Shown one piece after another: positions 25,018 through 33,283 of a stretch of 64,000 nt of DNA. The DNA comes from DASSSY01 sp035708205 (lineage in GTDB: Bacteria > Bacteroidota > Bacteroidia > Chitinophagales > Chitinophagaceae): positions 186,001 through 250,000 of the forward strand of contig DASSSY010000002.1 in NCBI GenBank assembly GCA_035708205.1, given 5' to 3'. Positions within the stretch are counted from its first letter, which is position 1; each line of letters starts with the position of its first letter. Below the pieces are notes generated by a model. The model was not told where the DNA came from. It saw only the letters and a program-made list of their open reading frames with translations, and did no database searches. Position numbers and translations under genes: made by a program.

Positions 25018-25548
25018 CTATAACCGGCATTTCTTTAAAATCTTCTCTAGAGTATTGACGTTCCGGGTGGTCAGGAGATATTTGCCGGTCATCTTGTTCA
25101 TGTATTTACCGAAAGGGCTGTCCAGGGTCAGTCCTTTTTGCACTCGCCAATAGACCACCTCTTCAGCGGCCTGTACGGTTTCGACAGGCTTGTCTACTGC
25201 CGGTGCACCGGCAATCATTTCCTCCGGACGGCCGGATTCCATAAAAATGATATAGCGGTGCTCATGCTCACCGGTTTCAAAAGGGAACCGGCTGATAATG
25301 GCGGACATCTGGCCGGGGCGGCAGATCAGCAATTGGGCGGGATAGCCGAACTGCTTTTGTAATAAGGTTTCCAAAGCGGTTTTTAGGTCCGGGACTTTGA
25401 GCGGGCTATCCAGGATAATATTGCCGGTTTGCAGTACAGTGATGACATTTTGATAACCGTTCTGTTCCAGGCAGGCTTTAATTTCAGCCATTTTTAAGTT
25501 ACGTCCGCCAACGTTGATACCCCTGAGCAATGCGATGTATTGGTTCAT
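25018..25548 (-). CDS. DUF1697 domain-containing protein
   Basis: A 176-residue protein starting MNQYIALLRGINVGGRN, the hallmark of DUF1697, followed by KMAEIKACLEQNGYQNVITVLQTGNIILDS and a C-terminal YWRVQKGLTLDSPFGKYMNKMTGKYLLTTRNVNTLEKIL. The family is widespread in soil bacteria, has a ferredoxin-like fold and has no assigned activity. There are no signal or membrane segments. It is monocistronic and divergent from the sigma factor operon. Confidence 0.88.
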   Translation of the reverse strand: MNQYIALLRGINVGGRNLKMAEIKACLEQNGYQNVITVLQTGNIILDSPLKVPDLKTALETLLQKQFGYPAQLLICRPGQMSAIISRFPFETGEHEHRYIIFMESGRPEEMIAGAPAVDKPVETVQAAEEVVYWRVQKGLTLDSPFGKYMNKMTGKYLLTTRNVNTLEKILKKCRL

Positions 25549-25757
25549 ATCATTTGTAATGGCTAAGTGAAGATTTCGGGATGAATAATGAACGTTTTAT
25601 TTGATGATAATTTGCCGTTAAGCTTTAATGGGACAAATTTAATTTATTGAAATCTCCCCTTAATCATCATGAAGCAAATAAACAGAATTTTTTTATTTTT
25701 CTGATAGGGGTAACTTGTTTATTAGTTGTCTGTTTATAGAATGTATTGATAATCTGA

Positions 25758-25765
25758 TATATTTG
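25758..25765 (+). promoter_or_regulatory. -7 element upstream of the ECF sigma operon
   Basis: TATATTTG matches TAnnTTTG, 32 nt before the sigma factor ATG at 25798. This suggests that basal transcription uses the housekeeping sigma factor. Confidence 0.45.
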
Positions 25766-25797
25766 TTTTGGTAAACGGGAATTGTAATAATGAATTA

Positions 25798-26379
25798 ATG
25801 GAGCAGCAGTCCTCAGAAGGAAACATATTGCCTTTCCTTAATAGCGAAGCCGCATTTGAACAGGTTTTTAAAGCTCATTTCAAGACCCTGCATGGCTATG
25901 CTTATACCTTTGTGAAAGATCGGGACGTGGCGGAGGATATGGTGCAAAATACTTTTGTGAAATTATGGGAAAGATCGGGAGACTTAAATATTCATACTTC
26001 CTTATCCGCTTATTTGTATCGTTCCGTTAACCACGAATGTCTGAATTATTTAAAGCACCAAACCGTAAGAGCAGCACATGAGTCTTATACCCGCCATACT
26101 GCCGGATTGCAGGAGGAGAATGCCATGGAAAAGCTCAGACACCGCGAATTGCAGGAAAAGCTGTCGGAAGCATTATCGGAATTGCCGGAAGGTTGCCGGA
26201 CCGTTTTTCAGCTAAGCCGGTTTGAGGCGCTGAAATACCGGGATATAGCTGAAAAGCTTGGCATATCCGTAAAAACGGTAGAAAATCAAATGGGCAAAGC
26301 ATTAAAAATGCTGCGGCTAAGATTAGCAGACTATCTACCGATATGGCTTTTTATACTTTTAATAGGGATAAATATTTGA
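25798..26379 (+). CDS. ECF RNA polymerase sigma factor, FecI/Bacteroidota type
   Basis: A 193-residue sigma-70 family ECF factor. Region 2 (about residues 20-90) has FKTLHGYAYTFVKDRDVAEDMVQNTFVKLWER; region 4 (about 125-180) has LSEALSELPEGCRTVFQLSRFEALKYRDIAEKLGISVKTVENQMGKALKMLR. I use the ATG at 25798; the upstream in-frame TTG at 25768 would overlap the promoter. The hydrophobic C-terminus (LPIWLFILLIGINI) is a frequent oddity of this subfamily. The FecR anti-sigma gene follows 35 bp later, so this is a cell-surface-signalling sigma/anti-sigma pair. Confidence 0.93.
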   Translation: MEQQSSEGNILPFLNSEAAFEQVFKAHFKTLHGYAYTFVKDRDVAEDMVQNTFVKLWERSGDLNIHTSLSAYLYRSVNHECLNYLKHQTVRAAHESYTRHTAGLQEENAMEKLRHRELQEKLSEALSELPEGCRTVFQLSRFEALKYRDIAEKLGISVKTVENQMGKALKMLRLRLADYLPIWLFILLIGINI

Positions 26380-26414
26380 AATTATGTTGAATTTTACAAA
26401 GAAGAGAGGTTGCC

Positions 26415-27389
26415 ATGGCTACAGATAAAAATATGGATGATTTGCTGATTCGGGATCTGATTGGAGAAAGCAATGAAGCAGAACAGTTGGCCGTAAAACA
26501 GTGGTTAGCCGCTTCCTGGGAAAACCAAAGGCATTATGAACAACTGAAGCAGATTTGGGAAGAGAGCGCCGGTCTGCGTGCGGGCAGCCCTTCTGAAGAA
26601 GATGCCTGGCAGCGTTTTCAGAAACGCATTCATCCCGAAACGGATAATAAAAACAAGGCTGTTAAATTACGCAGGAACAGGCGGATAGCCGCTGCGATTG
26701 TATTGGTTTTGCTGTCTTCCGGGCTCTTGTGGACGGTCATATCTAAACCCGCTGCTCAGGTCGTTTTGACGGCTAACCGGCAAGTGCTTACGGATACCTT
26801 ACCGGACAATACCATTGTAACATTGAACAAAAATTCCCGGATGCGTTTTCCCAAAAAATTCGGGGAAAAGAAACGAGTAGTGGAATTGGAGGGCGAAGCG
26901 TTCTTTAATGTATCGCACGAGGCCCGGCACCCCTTTGTTGTGCAGGTCAGTAACCTGACCATTACGGATATCGGCACGGCATTTAATGTCCATGAAAGCA
27001 AAAACGCTACAGAGGTTATTGTTGCGGAGGGCAGTGTGGAAGTAAAGGCCAAAGGACGATCAGTTGTCCTGGCTGCTCATGAAAAAGTAATAGTGTCTAA
27101 GGAGGACGGGCTTTTGAAAAAGGAAAGAACAAGCAGCCGGCTTTTTAATTATTATCTTACCCGTGAGTTTGCCTGCAGCAACACGCCACTATCCGATCTC
27201 GTGAGTATCTTAAATGAGGCTTATGACGCAAAAGTAGTCATCGCTTCGCCCGAACTTGGCCGGTTGCCCATTACGGCAACTTTTCATCGTGAGCAGCCTC
27301 TCGATTCGATCTTAACGATTATTGCACAAACCTTTCAACAGGTATCTTTGTCAAAACAGGGAGAAAAATTTATCTTGAGCAGGAAATAG
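26415..27389 (+). CDS. FecR family anti-sigma factor
   Basis: The protein has 324 residues. The N-terminal cytoplasmic part (about 1-88) would bind the sigma factor. One membrane helix lies at about 91-109 (IAAAIVLVLLSSGLLWTVIS). The periplasmic FecR domain (about 112-215) includes LPDNTIVTLNKNSRMRFPKKFGEKKRVVELEGEAFFNVSHE and TDIGTAFNVHE. The C-terminal DUF4974 domain (about 253-324) reads LSDLVSILNEAYDAKVVI...LDSILTIIAQTF. An AGAGAGG run 5 nt before the ATG resembles a Shine-Dalgarno sequence, unusual in this genome. It normally relays a signal from an outer-membrane STN domain, which here is in the next gene. Confidence 0.93.
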   Translation: MATDKNMDDLLIRDLIGESNEAEQLAVKQWLAASWENQRHYEQLKQIWEESAGLRAGSPSEEDAWQRFQKRIHPETDNKNKAVKLRRNRRIAAAIVLVLLSSGLLWTVISKPAAQVVLTANRQVLTDTLPDNTIVTLNKNSRMRFPKKFGEKKRVVELEGEAFFNVSHEARHPFVVQVSNLTITDIGTAFNVHESKNATEVIVAEGSVEVKAKGRSVVLAAHEKVIVSKEDGLLKKERTSSRLFNYYLTREFACSNTPLSDLVSILNEAYDAKVVIASPELGRLPITATFHREQPLDSILTIIAQTFQQVSLSKQGEKFILSRK

Positions 27390-27398
27390 ATAAGATTT

Positions 27399-29024
27399 AT
27401 GCGGCGAAATTCCTGCAGGTTATGGCTGGCCATTATTTTTTTATTGACGAATTTTTTCGTACGGTCTCTTCATGCGCAGGATTTGCTTCAAAAAAAAATA
27501 TCCGTTACCATTCGTCACCAGCCATTGGAAGAAGCGCTTTCGGAGATCAGCCATGCGGGGGGATATTATTTTTCCTACAACAGTGATCTGCTCCCTGAAG
27601 ACAGCATCGTCAGCCTTACGGCCCGGGGGAAAACGGTAAAAGATATCCTTTATTCGCTTTTGGGGAATACTTATGAATTTCAGGAAAACGGCCATTATAT
27701 CATTATCCGGAAATTGTCAGGCATAGGAAGAATGGTTGAGGTCAGCGGTTATGTTATGGATCAATCCACCGGGATGAAAATCCCTAATGCCAGTGTGTCG
27801 GTACAGCGGCAATACCTGACCACATTAACGGATCAGGATGGCTATTTTCACCTGCGTTTTAAAAACCGTTTCCCCGAAATACAGATGGCTGTCAATAAAA
27901 TTTACTTTAAAGATACTTTATTTCAATTGTACCGTGTCAGTAATCAGAATCTGATCATTGCCTTGTCGCCCATTCATAATGTTATGCTTCCCGAGGTAAA
28001 GATCACCGGATCCTCAAGGATGAGGAGCATGTGGCTGAGCAAGTGGCTCATTTCGTCGAGGCAGAATATCAGGGATATTAATTTCAGTAAATTTTTTGTC
28101 AAACAGCCTTTTCAGTATTCTGTCTGGCCCGGGTTGGGCACACATGGCAGGATGAGCGCCCAGGTGGTTAATAAGTTCTCTTTAAATATTTTGGGTGGCT
28201 ATGCGGCCGGTGTTAACGGGTTTGAGCTGGGCAGCCTGTTCAATATTGATAAAAATGATGTCCGTTATGTCCAGGTCGCAGGGCTGTTTAATATTGTCGG
28301 TGGTGCAATGGAGGGGTTGCAATTGGCCGGGCTATATAATAATGTAGCCGATACGGTAAAGGGCATGCAGGTGGCAGGTCTTGCCAACCGGAGCCAAAAT
28401 GTAAAAGGTGTACAATTTTCAGGAATCGGTAATGCGGATAAAGGGGGGGTGAATGGTATCCAGTTAGCCGGCATATTGAATCTTACCCGTAACTTAAGGG
28501 GTTTGCAGATCGGCCTGGTCAATATTTCAGATACGGCCACCGGCTATAGCATTGGCCTGGTTAATATGGTGAAGAAAAACGGCTATTATAAACTAACGTT
28601 ATCCTGGCAGGAAAATCAACTGGTAAATGCCGCCTTTAAATCAGGCAATGAAAAACTTTACAATATTGTTTTGATAGGTATGCAACTTGCTCGGGGGTCA
28701 AAATTATTTTCGGTCGGCTATGGTTTAGGCCGTGAATTTTCAATTTACCGAAGGCTTGTGCTCACCACTGAAATAACTGAACAAAGTTTTATTGCCGGTT
28801 ATAAAAAGGACAACCCGGTCTTGGTGTGCTTGCAGCCTGCATTTCATTTTTCTTTGAATGAAAAATTATCCCTGTTTGTAGGCCCCGCACTTTCTTTGTA
28901 TTTCCCCGGGGCTTCTTCCCCGAAAAATGCCGTAGCAGATCCTTTATTGCCTGCTAATTATTTTACTGTTTCCTCCAAAATAAAAGGCTGGCTTGGTTTT
29001 CAGGCAGGGCTTACTATTTTTTAG
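27399..29024 (+). CDS. STN-domain surface protein with AGLxN repeats, no TonB-dependent barrel
   Basis: The protein has 541 residues. A signal peptide (about 1-26) precedes an STN domain (about 31-106: KKISVTIRHQPLEEALSEIS, SYNSDLL), the module that contacts FecR-like anti-sigmas. A carboxypeptidase-regulatory-like beta domain (about 114-190: VEVSGYVMDQSTGMKIPNASVSV) follows. In place of the expected TonB-dependent receptor there are about six tandem units of roughly 20-24 residues (about 258-393) of the form VxGxQxAGLxN (VQVAGLFN, LQLAGLYN, MQVAGLAN, VQFSGIGN, IQLAGILN, LQIGLVN). A barrel-like C-terminus of about 150 residues ends in F. The repeat type resembles the LA_2272 surface repeat. 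It begins 10 bp after the FecR gene. Confidence 0.78.
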   Translation: MRRNSCRLWLAIIFLLTNFFVRSLHAQDLLQKKISVTIRHQPLEEALSEISHAGGYYFSYNSDLLPEDSIVSLTARGKTVKDILYSLLGNTYEFQENGHYIIIRKLSGIGRMVEVSGYVMDQSTGMKIPNASVSVQRQYLTTLTDQDGYFHLRFKNRFPEIQMAVNKIYFKDTLFQLYRVSNQNLIIALSPIHNVMLPEVKITGSSRMRSMWLSKWLISSRQNIRDINFSKFFVKQPFQYSVWPGLGTHGRMSAQVVNKFSLNILGGYAAGVNGFELGSLFNIDKNDVRYVQVAGLFNIVGGAMEGLQLAGLYNNVADTVKGMQVAGLANRSQNVKGVQFSGIGNADKGGVNGIQLAGILNLTRNLRGLQIGLVNISDTATGYSIGLVNMVKKNGYYKLTLSWQENQLVNAAFKSGNEKLYNIVLIGMQLARGSKLFSVGYGLGREFSIYRRLVLTTEITEQSFIAGYKKDNPVLVCLQPAFHFSLNEKLSLFVGPALSLYFPGASSPKNAVADPLLPANYFTVSSKIKGWLGFQAGLTIF

Positions 29025-29078
29025 TTTTTGTCGTGGGGGTAAACCTTTGTTGTGTTGTCTTATTTGCAAACACAACAG

Positions 29079-30137
29079 ATGAACGCTAAAATTTTAATAA
29101 CCTTAGCCCTTTTCGGCAGCTCCATGAATGGTTTTGCACAACAAGAAAATGATTCCCTCCAATGGATTCACCGGTCTGCGGATATTGGTATCATATATCC
29201 GATAAGCACGAACGGGCGTTCCGCCGGGCAATATCACAATACCGTTTCGTTTCAATTGTTTGCCGGGGTTTCAGGCGGCGTTTCGGCTTGCGCTGTTGCG
29301 GGAATTGGAAATATGGTCAAAGAAAATGGAACTGGTGTATTGGTAGGAGGGTTGCTTAATAGTGTTGGCCATAAAGCTGTTGGCGCTCAATTTGCGGGAA
29401 TTGCCAATATTACAAAGGATACAACCGTTGGTGTACAGATCGCGGGCGTTTACAATCAGTCGGGAGATTTAGCGGGCATTCAACTGGCGGGTGTCGGAAA
29501 TGTTGCCCGGACAGGCAGCAAGGCCGTGCAGGTCGCCGGGGCCTTCAACCGGGCCAAAGCGGTTCATTCGCAAGTGGCCGGCCTTGTCAATATCGCTCAT
29601 AAGGTGAATGGTGTTCAATTATCGGGGCTGGTCAATATTGCGGACAGCAGTGATTACCCGATTGGTTTTATCAACCTGGTTAAAAACGGAGAGAAAAGCA
29701 TGGGGATCAGCACGGATGAACACCTGGACGGCATGGTATCGTTCTGTTCGGGTGGCAGGGTGTTATACGGTATTCTGGGTGTTGGTTATAATTTAAAAAA
29801 AAGTGATCATCATATTTATGCCCTGCAGGGTGGCATTGGCGCGCATTTGTTCAGAAAAGGGAAAGATTTACGGCTGAATGCAGAAGCTGTTGAATTGGTA
29901 CAGACCGATTTTAGCAAGGGCCATTGCTATACTTATTCATTAAAGGTATTGCCTGAAATGACGATTGCGAAACGTATCCAAATCTTTGCAGGGCCTACGG
30001 TTAATCTTCAACTGGATTATTCGGATGGCGAAATATCAGGATTGTCCTCCAATCATTTTTGGACAACAACCGGTCTCAGCGGCCATTTTATCGGGGCCTA
30101 TTTTGGCATGGCCGGAGGACTGAAAATTATTCTTTAA
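29079..30137 (+). CDS. Secreted AGLxN-repeat surface protein, paralogue of the upstream repeat region
   Basis: The protein has 352 residues from the ATG at 29079, which begins a signal peptide (MNAKILITLALFGSSMNGFAQ). Residues about 60-205 repeat the same VxGxQxAGxxN unit as the preceding STN protein (AQFAGIANI, VQIAGVYNQ, IQLAGVGNV, VQVAGAFNR, SQVAGLVNI, VQLSGLVNI). The C-terminal 150 residues again look like a small outer-membrane barrel (YGILGVGYNL, GPTVNLQLDY, FGMAGGLKIIL). There is no STN domain. The two proteins appear to share one repeat-plus-barrel architecture, suggesting duplication with gain or loss of the signalling domains. The function is unknown. Confidence 0.72.
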   Translation: MNAKILITLALFGSSMNGFAQQENDSLQWIHRSADIGIIYPISTNGRSAGQYHNTVSFQLFAGVSGGVSACAVAGIGNMVKENGTGVLVGGLLNSVGHKAVGAQFAGIANITKDTTVGVQIAGVYNQSGDLAGIQLAGVGNVARTGSKAVQVAGAFNRAKAVHSQVAGLVNIAHKVNGVQLSGLVNIADSSDYPIGFINLVKNGEKSMGISTDEHLDGMVSFCSGGRVLYGILGVGYNLKKSDHHIYALQGGIGAHLFRKGKDLRLNAEAVELVQTDFSKGHCYTYSLKVLPEMTIAKRIQIFAGPTVNLQLDYSDGEISGLSSNHFWTTTGLSGHFIGAYFGMAGGLKIIL

Positions 30138-30153
30138 CTGACAATAATAAAAG

Positions 30154-31038
30154 ATGGAAACTAAAAAATCGGTATTTGCACTCGTTACCGGTGCAGGGCG
30201 GGGACTGGGAAGAGCTTTTGCAACAGAATTAGCCCGGAGAGGGCACAATGTGCTGATGACGGCATTGCCGGGAGAGAACCTTTCTGCATTTTGCGCTGCC
30301 TTACAATCAGATTATAAGGTAAAAGCTGCCTGTTTTGAATGTGATCTGACGCAGGAAAATGAAATTGCCCGGCTGACCGGATGGATAGAAGAAAACTATG
30401 CCCTTAACATTCTGATCAACAATGCCGGTATTGGCGGCACATCCGAATTTGAAAAAACACAGGCATGTTTCATTAATAACATGATATTATTGAATGTACG
30501 GGCAATGACTTTGCTGACCCACCAGTTGTTACCCGTAATGCGCCGTCAAAAGCAGGCATGGATCCTTAATGTTTCCAGTATGGCGTCATTTTCACCTATA
30601 GGGTATAAGACGGTTTATCCGGCAACTAAGGTTTTCATCCTGAATTTTTCCAGAGGGCTTTATCAGGAATTAAAAGGCAGCGGGGTGTTTGTCAGCGTAG
30701 TACATCCGGGACCTATGAAAACCAATGCCGATACCGCTATGCGCATAGAAAAGCAGGGCTGGCGCGGGCAAGTCGGGCTGATTGCGCCCGGGGAAATGGC
30801 CAGGCGTTCCCTTGACCGTTTGTTCAGAAAAGATTCGCTCATCCTTGTTGGCTGGATGAATAAAATGAACTGGCTGCTGATGAAAACCGTTCCTGTCTGG
30901 ATCCGCCTGCCGCTCATTACGAATATTGTCAGGAAAGAAATATTGTCTTCAAAAGAAAAAATAAATGAGCATGAAAGTATTGGTAACCGGCGCCAACAGT
31001 TTACTGGGCGTGAATGTGATTACAGTGTTGCTGGCTAA
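30154..31038 (+). CDS. SDR family NAD(P)-dependent oxidoreductase
   Basis: A 294-residue short-chain dehydrogenase. It has the nucleotide-binding TGAGRGLG loop (residues 12-19), NNAG, the catalytic Ser in NVSSMASF and YPATK (Tyr and Lys). VVHPGPMKTN follows the active site. It resembles the sub-branch similar to 17-beta-hydroxysteroid or 3-ketoacyl reductases. The reading frame runs 74 bp into the next gene. An A6 run at 30956-30961 sits where a single-base change would end the protein right before the neighbour's ATG, so the last 20 or so residues may be an artefact of a frameshift. It lies 16 bp after the repeat protein. Confidence 0.87.
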   Translation: METKKSVFALVTGAGRGLGRAFATELARRGHNVLMTALPGENLSAFCAALQSDYKVKAACFECDLTQENEIARLTGWIEENYALNILINNAGIGGTSEFEKTQACFINNMILLNVRAMTLLTHQLLPVMRRQKQAWILNVSSMASFSPIGYKTVYPATKVFILNFSRGLYQELKGSGVFVSVVHPGPMKTNADTAMRIEKQGWRGQVGLIAPGEMARRSLDRLFRKDSLILVGWMNKMNWLLMKTVPVWIRLPLITNIVRKEILSSKEKINEHESIGNRRQQFTGRECDYSVAG

Positions 31039-31954
31039 GGGATATAACGTTCGGGGCATGGTCCGAAGGCCGGATACAATTCCTTTACGGGATGAAAATA
31101 TCGAAGAATTTGTAGGTGTCCTAACGAATCCCTCAGATGTTCGGGAGGCGGTCAGCGGCTGTGATATTGTTATTCATATCGCGGCCAATACGGCACAAAA
31201 TTCAATTCGCTATAAGGACTATGCTGTCGTTAATGTTGCCGCTACTAAATATGTTCTGAAGGCCGCACATGAATGGCGTGTTCGAAAGACCATTATCGTC
31301 AGTTCTGCCAATGCTTTCGGCTATGGCACGATTGACCTGCCGGGTACAGAAGCGACACCTATTGCCTATCCCTTTACAAAATCATGCTATGCTAAAAGTA
31401 AGAAAGAAGCTCAGGACTTAGCTTTACAATATCCAGGAAAAGACATGGGAGAAATTGTTGTGGTAAATCCTACTTTCATGATTGGAAAATACGACGGTAA
31501 GCCAAGTTCAGGGAAAATTATTACGATGAATTATAAAAGAAAATTCATTTTTATTCCACCCGGCGGTAAAAACTTTATTCATGTCGAAGATGTTGCCTGC
31601 GCCATTTGTAATGCCATTGTATTAGGTAAGGACCGCCAATGTTATTTGCTGGCCAATGAAAACCTGACTTACCGGGATTTTTATGCAAAGCTTAATGAAG
31701 TTACAGGCGTCAAACGTCACATAATTACATTGCCTGAATGGCTTTTGCGGATAGCGGGAATGGCAGGCAGCTGCTTTATCCGAATGGGTATCCATAACGC
31801 CATTCATTATAATAACATGCGTATCCTGTGCGTTAAAAATTATTACGGGCGCCAAAAAGCTTTACAGGAGCTGAACATGCCGGTTACGCCTGTTTCCGTT
31901 GCCGTCAGAGATGCTGTGGACTGGTTTTTGGAAAAGGGCATGCTTCAGGCCTGA
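30965..31954 (+). CDS. NAD-dependent epimerase/dehydratase (extended SDR, 3-beta-HSD-like)
   Basis: A 329-residue extended SDR. The dinucleotide loop is VTGANSLLG at the N-terminus; the active site is YAKSKKEA (Tyr-x3-Lys), followed by VVNPTFMIGKYD and HVEDVACAI. The order and the GCDIVIHIAA motif are closest to the 3-beta-hydroxysteroid dehydrogenase and dihydroflavonol reductase-like group. The start is MSMKVLV at 30965 (or the second Met at 30971), overlapping the upstream SDR gene. It is part of the 25.8-32.6 kb cluster. The substrate is unknown; a hydroxylated lipid is one possibility given the START-domain neighbour. Confidence 0.87.
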   Translation: MSMKVLVTGANSLLGVNVITVLLAKGYNVRGMVRRPDTIPLRDENIEEFVGVLTNPSDVREAVSGCDIVIHIAANTAQNSIRYKDYAVVNVAATKYVLKAAHEWRVRKTIIVSSANAFGYGTIDLPGTEATPIAYPFTKSCYAKSKKEAQDLALQYPGKDMGEIVVVNPTFMIGKYDGKPSSGKIITMNYKRKFIFIPPGGKNFIHVEDVACAICNAIVLGKDRQCYLLANENLTYRDFYAKLNEVTGVKRHIITLPEWLLRIAGMAGSCFIRMGIHNAIHYNNMRILCVKNYYGRQKALQELNMPVTPVSVAVRDAVDWFLEKGMLQA

Positions 31955-31982
31955 ATATTATTCAATTTTTAAATTATATACT

Positions 31983-32606
31983 ATGAAAAAAGGAACCTTC
32001 ATTTTGCTCTGCTGGCTATTGCCCGCCATGATCAAGATTGCTGCGGTTCATGCCGGTGATTTTAAATTAGTGGGCCGGGAAAAACAGATTTCCCTTTTCG
32101 AACGCTGGATACCCTCTTCTAAAGACATGACGGTAAGAGAGCTGAAAGCTGTTTTTGTGGTGCATTCGGACATACCGGCTATTGTGAAGCTTTTGCAAGA
32201 TGAACGTAGAAGCGCACGTTGGAATGTCAACGCGACCGATTTTAAAATCCTTAAAATGAGTTCAGAAGATCACTGGATAAGTTATACCAGATATGACATC
32301 CCCTGGCCCTTAGATGATCAGGATTGCTGCCTGGCCTATCAGCTTGCCGGCGATTTTGACCGGACAGTTATCAATTTCAGGAGCATATCCAGTCAATATT
32401 TTCCGGTAACTGAGGATGTAGAACGTATTACGGGAGTTAGAGGTAAATGGATATTGGAAAAAGAAAAGAACAACAGTATTAAAGTGGTGTACCTGATCAC
32501 CACAGACAGGAGCAAAAAAGTACCCCGGTGGATTTCCGATAAGATTATTCACAGCAATTTGTATAATACCATGGCAGCCTTTAAAACAATGGCGGAACAG
32601 GCTTAA
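31983..32606 (+). CDS. Exported START-domain lipid-binding-like protein
   Basis: A 207-residue protein whose ATG at 31983 starts a signal peptide (KKGTFILLCWLLPAMIKIAAVHAG); a longer in-frame reading overlaps the upstream gene. The mature part is a START-like (Bet v 1 superfamily) domain: FVVHSDIPAIVKLLQDERRSARWN, DHWISYTRYDIPWPLDDQDCCLAYQL, VTEDVERITGVRGKWILE and VYLITTDRSKKVPRWISDKIIHSNLYNTM. START domains bind hydrophobic ligands. It is the last gene of the cluster, 28 bp after the epimerase. Together with two dehydrogenases this hints at lipid handling, but that is inference. Confidence 0.8.
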   Translation: MKKGTFILLCWLLPAMIKIAAVHAGDFKLVGREKQISLFERWIPSSKDMTVRELKAVFVVHSDIPAIVKLLQDERRSARWNVNATDFKILKMSSEDHWISYTRYDIPWPLDDQDCCLAYQLAGDFDRTVINFRSISSQYFPVTEDVERITGVRGKWILEKEKNNSIKVVYLITTDRSKKVPRWISDKIIHSNLYNTMAAFKTMAEQA

Positions 32607-32739
32607 TTCATCATTAAAAATAACACGGTTATGTTGACGTTCTTATTGTTGTTGGCAGCCAGAAAAATTTACCGGCGGTGCTGTAAGCTACAGGGCCAGC
32701 CGTTGGTATCCTGACTGGTGCCGTTTTCAGGAATTGATT

Positions 32740-32747
32740 TAGATTTG
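32740..32747 (+). promoter_or_regulatory. -7 element of the second GNAT gene
   Basis: TAGATTTG matches TAnnTTTG, 29 nt upstream of the ATG at 32777. This separates the GNAT gene from the preceding cluster. Confidence 0.4.
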
Positions 32748-32776
32748 AAGCTATTTTGAAGGAAAACGGTTTTTAT

Positions 32777-33187
32777 ATGAAGAACGGGGGAAATATAACG
32801 GTGTCCACCGATAAATCGCTTTTGAATGTGACACTTATCCATGAGTTCCTGACGGGAACTTATTGGGGTAAAGGCAGAAGTGTAGAAGAGGTGTACACCA
32901 CTATTGAGCATTCTTTATGTTTTGGTCTTTATGCGGACAGCCGGCAGGTGGGCTTTGCCCGTGTGTTGAGTGACCGCGTGGCTTTTGCGTACCTACTAGA
33001 TGTCTTTATTCTGGAAAAGTACAGAGGTCAGGGACTTTCCAGGATTTTACTAACGGAAATTCTGAATTTTCCGGAATTAAAAAAAGTACGTAAGTGGCTT
33101 CTGGCTACAAAAGACGCCCATGGCTTGTATCAGCAATTTGGCTTTAGGCAGGTTGACAATCCGGGCAGGCTGATGGAAAGAGTATAA
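32777..33187 (+). CDS. GNAT family N-acetyltransferase, small
   Basis: A 136-residue single-domain acetyltransferase. The acetyl-CoA motif is DVFILEKYRGQGLSRILLTEIL (RGQGLS loop). Motif B is KWLLATKDAHGLYQQFGFRQV, and the N-terminal part has LSDRVAFAYLLDVF. This short form with LLATKDAHGLYQQFGF is common in Bacteroidota and other bacteria and has no fixed substrate. I start at the ATG at 32777; an in-frame TTG seven codons earlier is possible. It is convergent with the M16 peptidase gene across the hairpin at 33227-33264. Confidence 0.88.
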   Translation: MKNGGNITVSTDKSLLNVTLIHEFLTGTYWGKGRSVEEVYTTIEHSLCFGLYADSRQVGFARVLSDRVAFAYLLDVFILEKYRGQGLSRILLTEILNFPELKKVRKWLLATKDAHGLYQQFGFRQVDNPGRLMERV

Positions 33188-33226
33188 GAGCTTTGTGATC
33201 TTTTATCATTAAAGCTGTACCAATAA

Positions 33227-33264
33227 AAGAAGAGCTGCCCTAATGTAATGGTGCAGCTCTTCTT
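33227..33264. terminator. Bidirectional terminator hairpin
   Basis: AAGAAGAGCTGC (33227-33238) pairs exactly with GCAGCTCTTCTT (33253-33264), with a 14 nt loop. It lies between the convergent GNAT and M16 genes. Confidence 0.75.
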
Positions 33265-33283
33265 ATGAATGTATAAATACCGG

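Noticed and set aside
31983..32606. Idea that the SDR, 3-beta-HSD-like and START genes form a steroid pathway
   Set aside because: Family names suggest steroids, but these folds act on many substrates. There is no further evidence, so only a general lipid link is kept.
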